64,000 bases of DNA from Rugamonas rivuli (GCF_009380165.1 NZ_WHUF01000006.1:62001-126000), one strand, 5' to 3'. Positions 16,329 through 25,626 are shown, numbered from the stretch's first letter. The notes: generated by a model not told the origin, from the sequence alone. Translations and numbers: made by a program.

Positions 16329-17108
16329 TCAAGCGCGGTTTGCAGAATTGACAGATAGTATATCGATTCGGTCGCCGACCAGGCGGATTTGCGCAGGAGA
16401 ACGTGCATATTCGGCCGGGAAGCCGTCTTCAAATGTGCGGTAAACGCCGGCAATCGACACTAACTCCGGCGACATGGTCATGGCGAAGATGCGCGCCTCG
16501 GCATTGCCGGAAGCGCCCGCCAGCGCGCGGCCGTTGAGCGTGTTGTACACGTGGATGCTGCCGTCGGCGATGATTTCGGCGCCGTTGTTGACCACGGCGG
16601 TGATGATCAGGTCGCAGCCGCGCGCATAGATGCGCTGGCCGGCGCGCACCGGGGTGTCGATGATCATCACGCCGGCGTTGCCGGGGAAGCCTTCGGCCGG
16701 GGCGGCTGGCGCTGCCGCCGGAGCGGGCGTTGCCGCCGGGGCGGACTTGACCGGCGCCGGTGCTGCCTCCTGTTCGTCACGCGGCTTGGTCGCGGTTTCC
16801 AGGCTCAGGCCGTGGGCGGCGATCTCGGCTGCCATGGACGGCGGCGCGTTGCGCACGGCGACCGGATTCAAACGGTATTTTTTCAGCAGGGCGATGATGC
16901 CGGCCCAGTCGACCGGGCCGCTGCCGGCCGGCAGCGCAGCGACGTCGATCACGGTCAGGTCGTCTTCGAAGAAGTCGGTGGTGCCGCCGGTCATTTCGGC
17001 CAGCGCGGCATCGAGGGCCAGGCGGTCCGCCGTGGACAGGATGGCGGAGACTGCGACTACGGTGGAAATCTTGATTTCTATGGGCTTTTGAAACAGGCTC
17101 TTGGACAT
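16329..17108 (-). CDS. minC: Septum site-determining protein MinC
   Basis: From ATG 17108 (MSKSLFQKPIEIK) the protein has 259 residues; a longer open frame to 17159 lacks a fitting start. It has the N-terminal FtsZ-inhibiting domain (to about 105), an Ala/Pro-rich linker (about 130-155), and the C-terminal beta-helix with RAGQRIYARGCDLIITAVV and GSIHVYNTLNGRALAG that binds MinD. It blocks Z-ring assembly at the poles and is first of minCDE. The Ala/Pro linker is longer than in E. coli MinC (231 residues), as in other Burkholderiales. Confidence 0.94.
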   Translation of the reverse strand: MSKSLFQKPIEIKISTVVAVSAILSTADRLALDAALAEMTGGTTDFFEDDLTVIDVAALPAGSGPVDWAGIIALLKKYRLNPVAVRNAPPSMAAEIAAHGLSLETATKPRDEQEAAPAPVKSAPAATPAPAAAPAAPAEGFPGNAGVMIIDTPVRAGQRIYARGCDLIITAVVNNGAEIIADGSIHVYNTLNGRALAGASGNAEARIFAMTMSPELVSIAGVYRTFEDGFPAEYARSPAQIRLVGDRIDILSVNSANRA

Positions 17109-17233
17109 GGGCGACAGTATTAGAGGGTTAACCTCGCGCGCATGCGCAGGCACGAGCATTTTACTGTGGAAAACGGCGGATGGGGAGGGCTGGCGCCGTA
17201 CTGGGCCAGTAAAAATGCGGGATGGCGGGAGGC

Positions 17234-17312
17234 GTCATTCCCGCGAAGGCGGGAATCCATAGAACGCTGGTCGGATTGGCTCAGCATGGATTCCCGCTTT
17301 CGCGGGAATGAC
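17234..17312. repeat. Palindromic (REP/BIME-like) repeat, copy 1
   Basis: Two 27-bp arms (17234-17260 and 17286-17312) are inverted copies matching at 26 of 27 positions, and each arm is itself a short hairpin built on TTCCCGC/GCGGGAA. The right arm is identical over all 27 bases to the right arm of the copy at 37493-37519. It begins one base after the metE stop codon and lies upstream of minC. It may stabilise metE mRNA or act as a dispersed mobile palindrome. Confidence 0.85.
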
Positions 17313-17313
17313 G

Positions 17314-19689
17314 TCAGTAGATCGCGTGTTCAGCGCGCAGCTGGCGGGCTGCCGCGACCATGTTGCGCAGCGCGGTTTCGGTTTCCGCCCAGCCGCGGGT
17401 TTTCAGTCCGCAATCGGGGTTGACCCACAGATGGGCCGGCGGGATCACCGCGCTGGCTTTCTGCAACAGCCGCACCATCTCGGCCTGGCCCGGCACGCGC
17501 GGCGAGTGGATGTCGTACACGCCGGGGCCGATCTCGTTCGGATAGCGGAACTGGCCGAAACCGTTCAACAGCTCCATGTCCGAGCGGCTGGTCTCGATGG
17601 TGATGACGTCGGCATCCATGGCGGCGATCTGCGGCAGGATGTCGTTGAACTCGGCGTAGCACATATGGGTGTGGATCTGCGTGCCGTCGGCCGCCGCGCT
17701 GGCCGACACGCGGAAGGCGCGCGTGGCCCAGTCCAGGTACTCGTCCCAGCGGCTGCGGCGCAGCGGCAAGCCTTCGCGCACGGCCGGCTCGTCGATCTGG
17801 ATGATGCCGATGCCGGCCTGCTCCAGGTCGGCCACCTCGTCGCGGATCGCCAGCGCGATCTGCAGCGCGGTCAGCGCACGCGGCTGGTCGTCGCGCACGA
17901 AGGACCATTGCAGGATGGTGATTGGTCCCGTCAGCATGCCCTTCATCGGCTTGCCGGTCAGGCTCTGCGCGTGCACGGTCCAGTCCACCGTCATCGCCTT
18001 CGGACGGCTGACGTCGCCGTAGATGACGGGCGGCTTGACGCAGCGCGAGCCGTACGATTGCACCCAGCCCAGCTGCGTGAAGACGAAGCCGGCCAGCTGT
18101 TCGCCGAAGTATTCGACCATGTCGTTGCGCTCGGCTTCGCCGTGGACCAGCACGTCCAGGCCCAGGTCTTCCTGGCGGCGCACGGCGTAGGCGATTTCCT
18201 CGCGCATCTTGGTTTCGTAGTCGGCCACGCTCAGTTCGCCGCGCTTGAAGCCGGCGCGGGCGGCGCGGATGGTGGCCGTCTGCGGGAAGGAGCCGATGGT
18301 GGTGGTCGGGAAGGCCGGCAGCTTGAAGCGGGCGCGCTGCTCGGCCTGGCGTTGGGCGAACGGCGAGTGGCGGCGATCGGCGTCGGCGGGCAGGGCGGCG
18401 ATGCGCGCACGCACGGCGTCCTGGTGCACGCGCGGACTGGCGCGGCGGCTGGCGATGGCGGCGCGCGATACTTCCAGCGCTTCGGCGGTGGCCGCGTCGT
18501 ACTCACCCTGCAGCGCCTGCTTGAGCACATACAGTTCGTCGAGCTTCTCGGTGGCGAAGGACAACCATGAGCGGATTTCAGCATCGAGCGCGGTTTCGGC
18601 CGCCAGCGTGAACGGCACGTGCAGCAGCGAGCACGAGGCCGACAGCCACAGCTTGCCGCCGCGCTTCTCCGCGATCGGCGCCAGCGTGGCCAGCGCGGCG
18701 TCGAGGTCGGTGCGCCAGATGTTGCGGCCGTCGACGATGCCGACCGACAGCACCTTGTGCACCGGCAGCCAGTCGGCGATGCTGGTCAGTTCGTGCGGCG
18801 CGCGCACGCCATCGACGTGCAGGCCGGCCACCGGCAGGCGGCAGGCCAGGCTCAGGTTTTCTTCCAGCGGCGAGAAGTAGGTGGCCAGCAGCAGCGGCAC
18901 GCCGACCTGGTTCAACTGCCAGTAGCTGTTTTCGAACGCGCTGCGCCATGGCGCCGGCAGGTCGAGACCGAGGATGGGCTCGTCGATCTGCACCCACTGC
19001 ACGCCCTGTGCCTTCAGGCGGTCCAGCACCTGGCCGTAGACCGGCAGCAGCTTGTCCAACAGGCTCAGACGGTCGAAATCGCCGTCGGCCTTGGCCTTGC
19101 CCAGCCACAGGAAACTCAGCGGTCCCAGCAGCACGGCCTTGACCGCGTGGCCCAGCGCCTGCGCCTCGGCCACTTCGTCGAACAGGCGGTCGCAGGCCAG
19201 CGAGAAGGCGGTCTCCGGCGTGAACTCGGGCACCAAATAGTGGTAGTTGGTGTCGAACCATTTGGTCATTTCCAGCGCGGCCGAGGCGTGCAGATTGCCT
19301 TCGCCGTGGGCGTCGTGCGCGTGGTCGTGGCCGCAGGCGGCCGGCTCGGCTGCCTTGTTGCCGCTCTTGCCGCGCGCCATCGTGAAGTAGCGGCTCAGCT
19401 GCGACTGGCCGTCGCCGAAACCGTAGCGGGCCGGCTCGCAACCGAGCAGCTGGATGTGGTTGGCGACCTGGTCGTAGAAGGCGAAATCGCCGACCGTGAC
19501 GAAGTCCAGGCCGGCTTGCTGTTGCAAGGCCCAGTGGCGCGCGCGCAGGTCGCGGCCGACGGTTTCCAGTTCGGCTTCCGGCAATTCGCCGCGCCAGTTG
19601 GCCTCCAGCGCAAACTTCAGTTCGCGCGCCGCGCCGATGCGCGGAAAGCCCGGAACGTGGCTTTGTATGGCTTTATTCGATGTTGTCAT
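17314..19689 (-). CDS. metE: Cobalamin-independent methionine synthase
   Basis: A 791-residue enzyme transferring the methyl group of methyltetrahydrofolate-polyglutamate to homocysteine. The start at ATG 19689 (MTTSNKAIQSHVPGFPRIG) is preferred over an upstream in-frame one at 19752. The C-terminal barrel carries the zinc-site motifs IHTHMCYAEFND and NPDCGLKTRGW. An unusual Cys/His-rich stretch lies at about residues 119-134, in the N-terminal half before EMTKWFDTNYHY. It is divergent from metR, its expected activator, with a 106-base shared control region. No cobalamin riboswitch fits in that gap. Confidence 0.95.
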   Translation of the reverse strand: MTTSNKAIQSHVPGFPRIGAARELKFALEANWRGELPEAELETVGRDLRARHWALQQQAGLDFVTVGDFAFYDQVANHIQLLGCEPARYGFGDGQSQLSRYFTMARGKSGNKAAEPAACGHDHAHDAHGEGNLHASAALEMTKWFDTNYHYLVPEFTPETAFSLACDRLFDEVAEAQALGHAVKAVLLGPLSFLWLGKAKADGDFDRLSLLDKLLPVYGQVLDRLKAQGVQWVQIDEPILGLDLPAPWRSAFENSYWQLNQVGVPLLLATYFSPLEENLSLACRLPVAGLHVDGVRAPHELTSIADWLPVHKVLSVGIVDGRNIWRTDLDAALATLAPIAEKRGGKLWLSASCSLLHVPFTLAAETALDAEIRSWLSFATEKLDELYVLKQALQGEYDAATAEALEVSRAAIASRRASPRVHQDAVRARIAALPADADRRHSPFAQRQAEQRARFKLPAFPTTTIGSFPQTATIRAARAGFKRGELSVADYETKMREEIAYAVRRQEDLGLDVLVHGEAERNDMVEYFGEQLAGFVFTQLGWVQSYGSRCVKPPVIYGDVSRPKAMTVDWTVHAQSLTGKPMKGMLTGPITILQWSFVRDDQPRALTALQIALAIRDEVADLEQAGIGIIQIDEPAVREGLPLRRSRWDEYLDWATRAFRVSASAAADGTQIHTHMCYAEFNDILPQIAAMDADVITIETSRSDMELLNGFGQFRYPNEIGPGVYDIHSPRVPGQAEMVRLLQKASAVIPPAHLWVNPDCGLKTRGWAETETALRNMVAAARQLRAEHAIY

Positions 19690-19795
19690 TTTGATGTCAT
19701 CCGCATTTAATATTGGTGATATAAAGTGTGCGGCAATCCGGTCTATAATCAAAACGAAAGATTTTGCGGCTTCACATGAAAAAATTTAATAGACC

Positions 19796-20704
19796 ATGCT
19801 AGAGATACGCCACCTGCGCACCCTGAGTGCCCTTCGCTCCGCCGGCAGCCTGGTCCGTGCTGCGCAACTGCTGAATTTGACGCAGTCGGCCTTGTCGCAT
19901 CAAATCAAATTGCTGGAAGATCGCTACGGCGGGCCGCTTTTTGAGCGCAAATCCGTGCCGATCGGCTTTACGGCCACCGGCGCCCGGCTGCTCAAGCTGG
20001 CCGACCTGCTGCTGCCGGAAATCGAGTCGGCCGAGCGCGAAGTGGCCCGCCTGACCCAGGGCGATACCGGCCAGCTGCGCGTGGCGCTGGAGTGCCATAC
20101 CTGCTTCGACTGGCTGATGCCGGTCATGGATGAATTCCGCAAACGCTGGCCGGAAGTGGAGATCGACCTGGTGTCGGGCTTCCACAGCGAGCCGGCCGAG
20201 CTGCTGCGCAGCGGCGCCGCCGACCTGGTGATCGGCTCGCCCTACGGCCCGGACTTCGCCACCTTCCCGCTGTTCCGCTTTGAAATCCTGGTGGTGATGG
20301 CGCAGAAGCACCGCCTGGCCGCCCAGCGCCGCCTGCAAGCGTCTGATTTCGAAGGCGAAACGCTGATCACCTACCCGGTGCCGGAAACCCGCATCGACCT
20401 GATCCGTGAGGTGCTGCAGCCGGCCAATATCCACTTCGAACGCCGCACGGCCGAGCTGACGGTGGCCGTGCTGCAGCTGGTCGCCAGCCGCCGCGGCATC
20501 GCCGCGCTGCCGAACTGGGCGATCAAGAACTATGTCGACTACGACTACGTGATCGCCAAGCCGGTCGGCGAGCAGGGGCTGTGGAGCGACCTGTTCGTCT
20601 CCGTGCCGGAAGCGCAAAAGCAAAAAGCCTACGTGCTGGACTTCGTCAATGTGATACGGGAACAGTGCGCCAGCACGCTGGATGGTATCAAATTATTATC
20701 GTGA
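19796..20704 (+). CDS. metR: LysR-type regulator MetR
   Basis: A 302-residue LysR-family protein. The N-terminal winged helix-turn-helix (about 1-60) has LVRAAQLLNLTQSALSHQIKLLE. The effector-binding domain follows, with ALECHTCFDWLMPVMDEFRKRWPEVEIDLVSG close to known MetR proteins. It activates metE with homocysteine as co-inducer. It is divergent from metE, the classical arrangement. A weak MetR-like half-palindrome (TGAA-N5-TTAA, 19777-19789) lies just before its start. Confidence 0.93.
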   Translation: MLEIRHLRTLSALRSAGSLVRAAQLLNLTQSALSHQIKLLEDRYGGPLFERKSVPIGFTATGARLLKLADLLLPEIESAEREVARLTQGDTGQLRVALECHTCFDWLMPVMDEFRKRWPEVEIDLVSGFHSEPAELLRSGAADLVIGSPYGPDFATFPLFRFEILVVMAQKHRLAAQRRLQASDFEGETLITYPVPETRIDLIREVLQPANIHFERRTAELTVAVLQLVASRRGIAALPNWAIKNYVDYDYVIAKPVGEQGLWSDLFVSVPEAQKQKAYVLDFVNVIREQCASTLDGIKLLS

Positions 20705-20964
20705 CAGATTGACACTATTTCTTCAAAATGATTGAGACGGGTTTGACGCACATCAAGCGTCTCGCCAAAGTCGCCGCTTACGATGGGTGCCCAGTGATTG
20801 CAGGCCGCTGGCATGGATGCTGCTAGAGAAACCCTTGCACGAGGGAAGGTTCTCGCGGCGACGCACAATCGAAACCCTGCACGGCCTCATCGCCGGAAGC
20901 GTATTATCGAAGTTCGCGTTGTTGCTAAACTAAGCCGGCCGTGGCCGGCGCATTGGAGAGTCAT

Positions 20965-22143
20965 ATGGATGATGTAGTTATCGTGGCCGCTGGCCGTACC
21001 GGCGTAGGCAAATTCGGCGGCAGCCTGGCCAAGACCCCGGCTTCCGAGCTGGGCGCGCATGTGATCAAGGGCCTGTTGGCCAAGACCGGCATCGATCCTA
21101 ACCTGATCAGCGAAGCCATCCTCGGCCAGGTGCTGACCGCCGGCGTCGGCCAGAATCCGGCCCGCCAGGCCGTCATCAAGTCCGGCCTGCCGAACAGCAT
21201 TCCAGGCTTCACCATCAACCACGTGTGCGGCAGCGGCCTGAAAGCCACCCACCTGGCGGCGCAAGCCATCAAGGCCGGCGACGCCGACATCGTCATCGCC
21301 GGCGGCCAGGAAAACATGAGCGCCTCGCCGCACGTGATGAACGGTTCGCGCGACGGCTTCCGCATGGGCGACTTCAAAATGATCGACTCCATGATCGTCG
21401 ACGGCCTGTGGGACGCCTACAACCAGTACCACATGGGCACCACCGCCGAGAACGTCGCGAAGAAATACGAGATTTCCCGCACCGAGCAGGACGAGTTCGC
21501 GCTGAACTCGCAGCTGAAGGCGGAAGCCGCGCAAAAAGCCGGCAAGTTCAAGGATGAGATCCTGCCGCTGGAAATCGTCCAGAAGAAGGGCAGCATCGTG
21601 TTCGACAGCGATGAATACGTCAAACCAGGCTCGACCATCGAAGCGCTGGCCGGCCTGCGCCCAGCCTTCGCCAAGGATGGCACCGTCACCGCCGGCAATG
21701 CCTCCGGCCTGAACGACGGCGCCGCCGCCGTCATCATGATGTCCGCCACCAAGGCCAAGGAGCTGGGCCTGCCGGTGCTGGCCAAGGTCAAGGCCTACGC
21801 CTCGTCCGGCCTGGACCCTGCCTTCATGGGCATGGGCCCGGTCTCGGCCACCAGGCTGTGCCTGAAAAAGGCCGGCTGGACCCCGGACGACCTGGACCTG
21901 CTGGAAATTAACGAAGCCTTCGCCGCCCAGGCTGTGGCCGTCAACAAGGAAATGGGCTGGGACACCAGCAAGATCAACGTCAACGGCGGCGCCATCGCCA
22001 TCGGCCATCCGATCGGCGCATCGGGCGCCCGCATCCTGGTCACGCTGATCCACGAAATGGTACGCCGCGACGCCAAGAAAGGCCTGGCCTCGCTGTGCAT
22101 CGGCGGCGGCATGGGCGTGGCGCTGGCCATCGAACGCGCTTAA
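20965..22143 (+). CDS. phaA: Acetyl-CoA C-acetyltransferase (beta-ketothiolase)
   Basis: From ATG 20965, behind GGAGAG, the enzyme has 392 residues. The thiolase catalytic residues are C88 (NHVCGSG), H348 (GHPIGASGAR) and C378 (CIGGGMG). It condenses two acetyl-CoA molecules to acetoacetyl-CoA, the first step of polyhydroxybutyrate synthesis. phaB follows 105 bases downstream, so the pair supplies 3-hydroxybutyryl-CoA. No phaC synthase lies in the window. The 260-base gap upstream (20705-20964) shows no gene and probably holds the promoter. Confidence 0.93.
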   Translation: MDDVVIVAAGRTGVGKFGGSLAKTPASELGAHVIKGLLAKTGIDPNLISEAILGQVLTAGVGQNPARQAVIKSGLPNSIPGFTINHVCGSGLKATHLAAQAIKAGDADIVIAGGQENMSASPHVMNGSRDGFRMGDFKMIDSMIVDGLWDAYNQYHMGTTAENVAKKYEISRTEQDEFALNSQLKAEAAQKAGKFKDEILPLEIVQKKGSIVFDSDEYVKPGSTIEALAGLRPAFAKDGTVTAGNASGLNDGAAAVIMMSATKAKELGLPVLAKVKAYASSGLDPAFMGMGPVSATRLCLKKAGWTPDDLDLLEINEAFAAQAVAVNKEMGWDTSKINVNGGAIAIGHPIGASGARILVTLIHEMVRRDAKKGLASLCIGGGMGVALAIERA

Positions 22144-22248
22144 GCAGTATTCGCAGCATTTGCAGCAACAAGCAGTAGCAGTGCCGCGCCGGGTTGCTGA
22201 CGGCGCGGTGTCAGATGATTTTTGGTGTCAATTAACGAGGGGACGAAA

Positions 22249-22989
22249 ATGGCAAGAGTTGCATTAGTAACCGGTGGTATGGGTGGTCTGGGCGAGGCAG
22301 TGTGTTTCAAGCTGTCGGCACTAGGCTATTGCGTCGTCACCACGTATTCCCCTGGCAATCCGAAGGTCGAGCAATGGCTCGCAACTACCCGCGATCAGGG
22401 CTTTAATTTCCGCGCTTATCCGTGCGACGTGGCCGACTACGATTCGGCCCAGGCGTGCGTGGCCGCTATCGAAAAAGATATCGGTCCGATCGACGTGCTG
22501 GTGAACAACGCCGGCATCACCCGCGACATGACCTTCAAGAAGATGGACAAGCCGAATTGGGACGCCGTCATGGCCACCAATCTGGACTCCGTGTTCAACA
22601 TGACCAAGCCTGTGTGCGATGGCATGGTGGAACGCGGTTGGGGCCGTATCATCAATATTTCGTCGGTCAACGGCCAGAAGGGCGCCTTCGGCCAGACCAA
22701 CTATTCGGCCGCCAAGGCCGGCATGCACGGCTTCACCAAGGCGCTGGCGCTGGAAGTGGCGCGCAAGGGCGTGACCGTCAACACCATTTCGCCTGGCTAC
22801 ATCGGCACCAAAATGGTGATGGAAATCCCTCAGGAAGTGCTCGATACCAAGATCATCCCGCAAATTCCGATGGCCCGCCTGGGCAAACCGGAAGAAGTCG
22901 CGGGCCTGGTGGCCTACCTGTCGTCGGACGAAGCGGCTTTCGTCACCGGCGCCAACATCGCCATCAACGGTGGCCAGCACATGTCCTAA
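22249..22989 (+). CDS. phaB: Acetoacetyl-CoA reductase
   Basis: A 246-residue short-chain dehydrogenase: cofactor motif TGGMGGLG (8-15), NNAG (86-89) and the catalytic triad S138/S139, Y152 and K156 (NYSAAKAG). The sequence matches PhaB proteins closely. It reduces acetoacetyl-CoA to (R)-3-hydroxybutyryl-CoA with NADPH. The start at ATG 22249 has GAGGGGAC upstream. It is followed by a strong intrinsic terminator at 23013-23044. Confidence 0.94.
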   Translation: MARVALVTGGMGGLGEAVCFKLSALGYCVVTTYSPGNPKVEQWLATTRDQGFNFRAYPCDVADYDSAQACVAAIEKDIGPIDVLVNNAGITRDMTFKKMDKPNWDAVMATNLDSVFNMTKPVCDGMVERGWGRIINISSVNGQKGAFGQTNYSAAKAGMHGFTKALALEVARKGVTVNTISPGYIGTKMVMEIPQEVLDTKIIPQIPMARLGKPEEVAGLVAYLSSDEAAFVTGANIAINGGQHMS

Positions 22990-23012
22990 GCGGCTAAGCA
23001 TTCCAGCCCAAG

Positions 23013-23044
23013 GCCAGGATCGTTCGCGATCCTGGCTTTTTTTT
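23013..23044 (+). terminator. Intrinsic terminator of phaAB
   Basis: A perfect 10-bp stem (23013-23022 with 23027-23036) is closed by a TTCG tetraloop and followed by eight T residues. It begins 24 bases after the phaB stop. Confidence 0.95.
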
Positions 23045-23078
23045 CGTACAATCTGCTATCGATGCCTAAAGGATAGCC

Positions 23079-24035
23079 ATGTTCGACCCGACCTCGCCCC
23101 TGTTCCCGCCCGTCCTGCCGTCGCGCCACGGCATGCTGGCGGTCGACGACCTGCACACCATCTACTGGGAAGAAGTCGGCAACCCGCAAGGCATACCGGT
23201 GGTCTTCCTGCACGGCGGCCCGGGCGCCGGCCTGTCGCCGCAGCACCGCCGCTTCTTCGATCCGGACCAGTACCGCGTGATCCTGTTCGACCAGCGCGGC
23301 GCCGGCAAGTCGCTGCCGCTGGGCGAATGCCGCGCCAACACCACCCAGTTGCTGGTCGAGGATATCGAGCGCCTGCGCGTCATGTTCGGCATCGAGCAGT
23401 GGCTGGTGTTCGGCGGCTCCTGGGGTTCGACGCTGGCGCTGGCTTACGGCCAGGCGCATCCTGAGCGCTGCCTGGGCTTCATCCTGCGCGGCATCTTCCT
23501 GTGCACGCAGGCGGAGGTGGACTGGTTCCTGCACGGCGCCCAGTGGTTCCACCCCGAGGTGCACGCCGATTTCGTCGCCGCGATCCCGGAGGCGGAGCGC
23601 GGCAACCTGCTGCAAGCTTATGTGAACCGCATCATGAGCGACGACCCGGCGATCCACTGGCCGGCGGTGCGCGCCTGGAGCCGCTTCGAAGGCCGCCGCG
23701 TGTTCCTGCTGCCGCAGGCCGAAGATCCGCCGTCGGACACGCTGGACCTGGGCGTGGGCCGGCTGGAATCGCACTACATGGCCAACCTGGGCTTCTTCGG
23801 CGAGGACCAGCTGCTGCGTAATATGGACCGCATCGCCCACCTGCCGGCGGTGATCGTGCAGGGCCGCTACGACGTCATCTGCCCGCCGGTATCGGCCTGG
23901 CGCCTGCACCAGGCCTGGCCCGGATCGGTGATGAACATGGTGCCCGACGCAGGCCACGGCGCCATGGAAAAAGGCATTTCGCGGGCGCTGGTGGGAGCCA
24001 CCGAGCAGTTCAAGCGCAGCCGCGGATTTGTCTGA
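23079..24035 (+). CDS. pip: Proline iminopeptidase (prolyl aminopeptidase)
   Basis: A 318-residue alpha/beta hydrolase. It has the oxyanion HGGPGAG (45-51), the nucleophile elbow GGSWGS (112-117, Ser114), and a late GHGAM segment carrying the catalytic His. It releases N-terminal proline from peptides in the cytoplasm; no signal peptide is seen. It is transcribed after the phaB terminator, probably from its own promoter. Confidence 0.93.
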   Translation: MFDPTSPLFPPVLPSRHGMLAVDDLHTIYWEEVGNPQGIPVVFLHGGPGAGLSPQHRRFFDPDQYRVILFDQRGAGKSLPLGECRANTTQLLVEDIERLRVMFGIEQWLVFGGSWGSTLALAYGQAHPERCLGFILRGIFLCTQAEVDWFLHGAQWFHPEVHADFVAAIPEAERGNLLQAYVNRIMSDDPAIHWPAVRAWSRFEGRRVFLLPQAEDPPSDTLDLGVGRLESHYMANLGFFGEDQLLRNMDRIAHLPAVIVQGRYDVICPPVSAWRLHQAWPGSVMNMVPDAGHGAMEKGISRALVGATEQFKRSRGFV

Positions 24036-24116
24036 GAACGGACGCAGCCCGCCCGGAATCGGCCCGCATGGCGCGCGGGCTGATACACTATCGATAATTC
24101 CAGCTTCCACGCATCC

Positions 24117-24560
24117 ATGAATATACAAGTCGGCGACATCGGCCATATCATCCAGCTGGCGATTGCGCCGGTGTTCCTGTTGACGGGCGTATGCACCAAC
24201 CTGATGGTGCTGACCAACCGCCTGGCGCGCATCATCGACCGTTCGCGGGTGCTGGAGGACAGGCTCGATATCGGCTACAGCGACGTCTACCTGAACGAAC
24301 TCGATGTGCTGTACCGAAGATCGCACCTGATCAACGCCTCGATCACGCTGTCGACCGCCTGCGGGCTGCTGATTTGCCTGGTGATTGCGATGCTGTTCCT
24401 GGGCGATATCACCAACATCTCGTTGGACAAGTACATCGCGGGCATGTTCGTGGTGGCGATGCTGGCCCTGATCGGCAGTTTCGTCTACCTGCTGCGGGAG
24501 ATTTTCATCGCTTCGGCGGCGATGCGCTCGCACCGCCATGTGCGCCGCCCGCTCAAATAA
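24117..24560 (+). CDS. DUF2721-family membrane protein
   Basis: A 147-residue protein with three hydrophobic segments: IIQLAIAPVFLLTGVCTNLMVL near the N-terminus, and two later ones around ITLSTACGLLICLVIAMLFL and AGMFVVAMLALIGSFVYLL. A conserved NRLARIIDRSR loop follows the first helix, the signature of DUF2721. The function of the family is unknown. It lies between pip and a hypothetical gene on the same strand. Confidence 0.75.
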   Translation: MNIQVGDIGHIIQLAIAPVFLLTGVCTNLMVLTNRLARIIDRSRVLEDRLDIGYSDVYLNELDVLYRRSHLINASITLSTACGLLICLVIAMLFLGDITNISLDKYIAGMFVVAMLALIGSFVYLLREIFIASAAMRSHRHVRRPLK

Positions 24561-24584
24561 CTTTGTAAAGAATAGAGTACCAAC

Positions 24585-25037
24585 ATGCACGATTACCAAC
24601 GCCCTCCGACCCTGTATCGCTACGGCGTGCGCGAAGACCTGGAACTGGCGCTGACCCAGGGCCAGTTCATCCTGACCCCGGCCAACAGCTGCCTGACCCT
24701 GAGCCTGTCCAAGGCCTGGGACCGCAAGCTGTTCGAGCTGTTCTCGTCCGACAGCTGCCTGGTCATCCACAACACCGAGGAATTCGGCGAACGCCTGCAC
24801 CGCGCGGTGCAGCGCACGCTGCCTAGCTGGGCCGGCATCGACGGCGCCGTCGAATACGGCACCCGCGCAGCCCTGGGCGTGGCCTTCACCAAGACGGCCG
24901 CCGAAGCGCAGGAGCAGGAATGGCAGTTCGCCTGGCGCGCGATGCAGGCCAAGCTGAGTCTCAATCCGGTGCTGGTGAAGATCGGCAGCCTGGAAAACTT
25001 CGCCGAGCTGCGCGACCGCGATACGTACCTAGCTTGA
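24585..25037 (+). CDS. Hypothetical protein
   Basis: A 150-residue soluble protein, not recognised. It has no signal peptide or membrane helix. It shows a mixed alpha/beta composition with two Trp-containing C-terminal helices (QEQEWQFAWRAMQAK). The frame is clearly coding and starts 24 bases after the DUF2721 gene, so the two are probably co-transcribed. No function is proposed. Confidence 0.65.
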   Translation: MHDYQRPPTLYRYGVREDLELALTQGQFILTPANSCLTLSLSKAWDRKLFELFSSDSCLVIHNTEEFGERLHRAVQRTLPSWAGIDGAVEYGTRAALGVAFTKTAAEAQEQEWQFAWRAMQAKLSLNPVLVKIGSLENFAELRDRDTYLA

Positions 25038-25050
25038 TTATTTAGCTAAA

Positions 25051-25626
25051 TTATTTAGCGTCTTCGCGGCGGTCCAGACGCGCCAGCACGGCGCTCATCA
25101 TGCGCTCGATATCGCCGCGTATCATCTTGGCGCCGAGGATGCCGGGCACGTAGAAGTTCGGTATCAGCTTGCCGCTGTAGACCACCTTGGTGCCGCCGGT
25201 TTCGGGCACCGGTATCAATTCCCAATGCGATTCGTAGTGCTTCATGTCGCCGGAGATCAGCGAAATGTCGATCGACGACATCGGCTGCTCGGTCGCGCGC
25301 ACGATCAGGTGGATGGATTTGGTCATGAACAGGAAGCGCGCCACGCCGAATTGTTCGACGATGACCTCATTGCCGTTACGGGACAGGACCTTGCACGACT
25401 CCATGTCGGGCACGAATTCGGCCATGCGCTCATAGCCCGTCAGGATGCGCCATACCTTCGGCAGTGGCGCCGCCACCGTGCCGGTGGCGTCCACTTCGTA
25501 CATATGCAGCGCATCGAGTTCAACCCGGTTGACCGACACCTCCAGCTTGGGCAATTCAAGCTTCGGTGCCTGCGCCAGCACCGGGGCGGATGCACCTAAC
25601 AACAAAAACAGAAGGAATCGCATCAT
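25051..25626 (-). CDS. SRPBCC (START-like) periplasmic protein
   Basis: A 191-residue protein with a signal peptide (MMRFLLFLLLGASAPVLAQA). The body matches the polyketide cyclase/START fold used for lipid binding: VAAPLPKVWRILTGYERMAEFVPDM is the usual strand-helix entry, and the C-terminal long helix is ILGAKMIRGDIERMMSAVLARL. The ligand is unknown. Two adjacent ATGs (25626 and 25623) are possible, with GGAAAG immediately upstream. It converges on the hypothetical gene at 24585 and is divergent from fadH. Confidence 0.75.
   Translation of the reverse strand: MMRFLLFLLLGASAPVLAQAPKLELPKLEVSVNRVELDALHMYEVDATGTVAAPLPKVWRILTGYERMAEFVPDMESCKVLSRNGNEVIVEQFGVARFLFMTKSIHLIVRATEQPMSSIDISLISGDMKHYESHWELIPVPETGGTKVVYSGKLIPNFYVPGILGAKMIRGDIERMMSAVLARLDRREDAK

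Noticed and set aside
19690..19795. Cobalamin riboswitch before metE
   Set aside because: The metE-metR gap is only 106 bases and has no B12-box-like sequence; MetR control fits better.
22986..24800. 604-codon minus-strand ORF opposite pip and the DUF2721 gene
   Set aside because: It conflicts with well-motifed plus-strand genes and crosses their boundaries.
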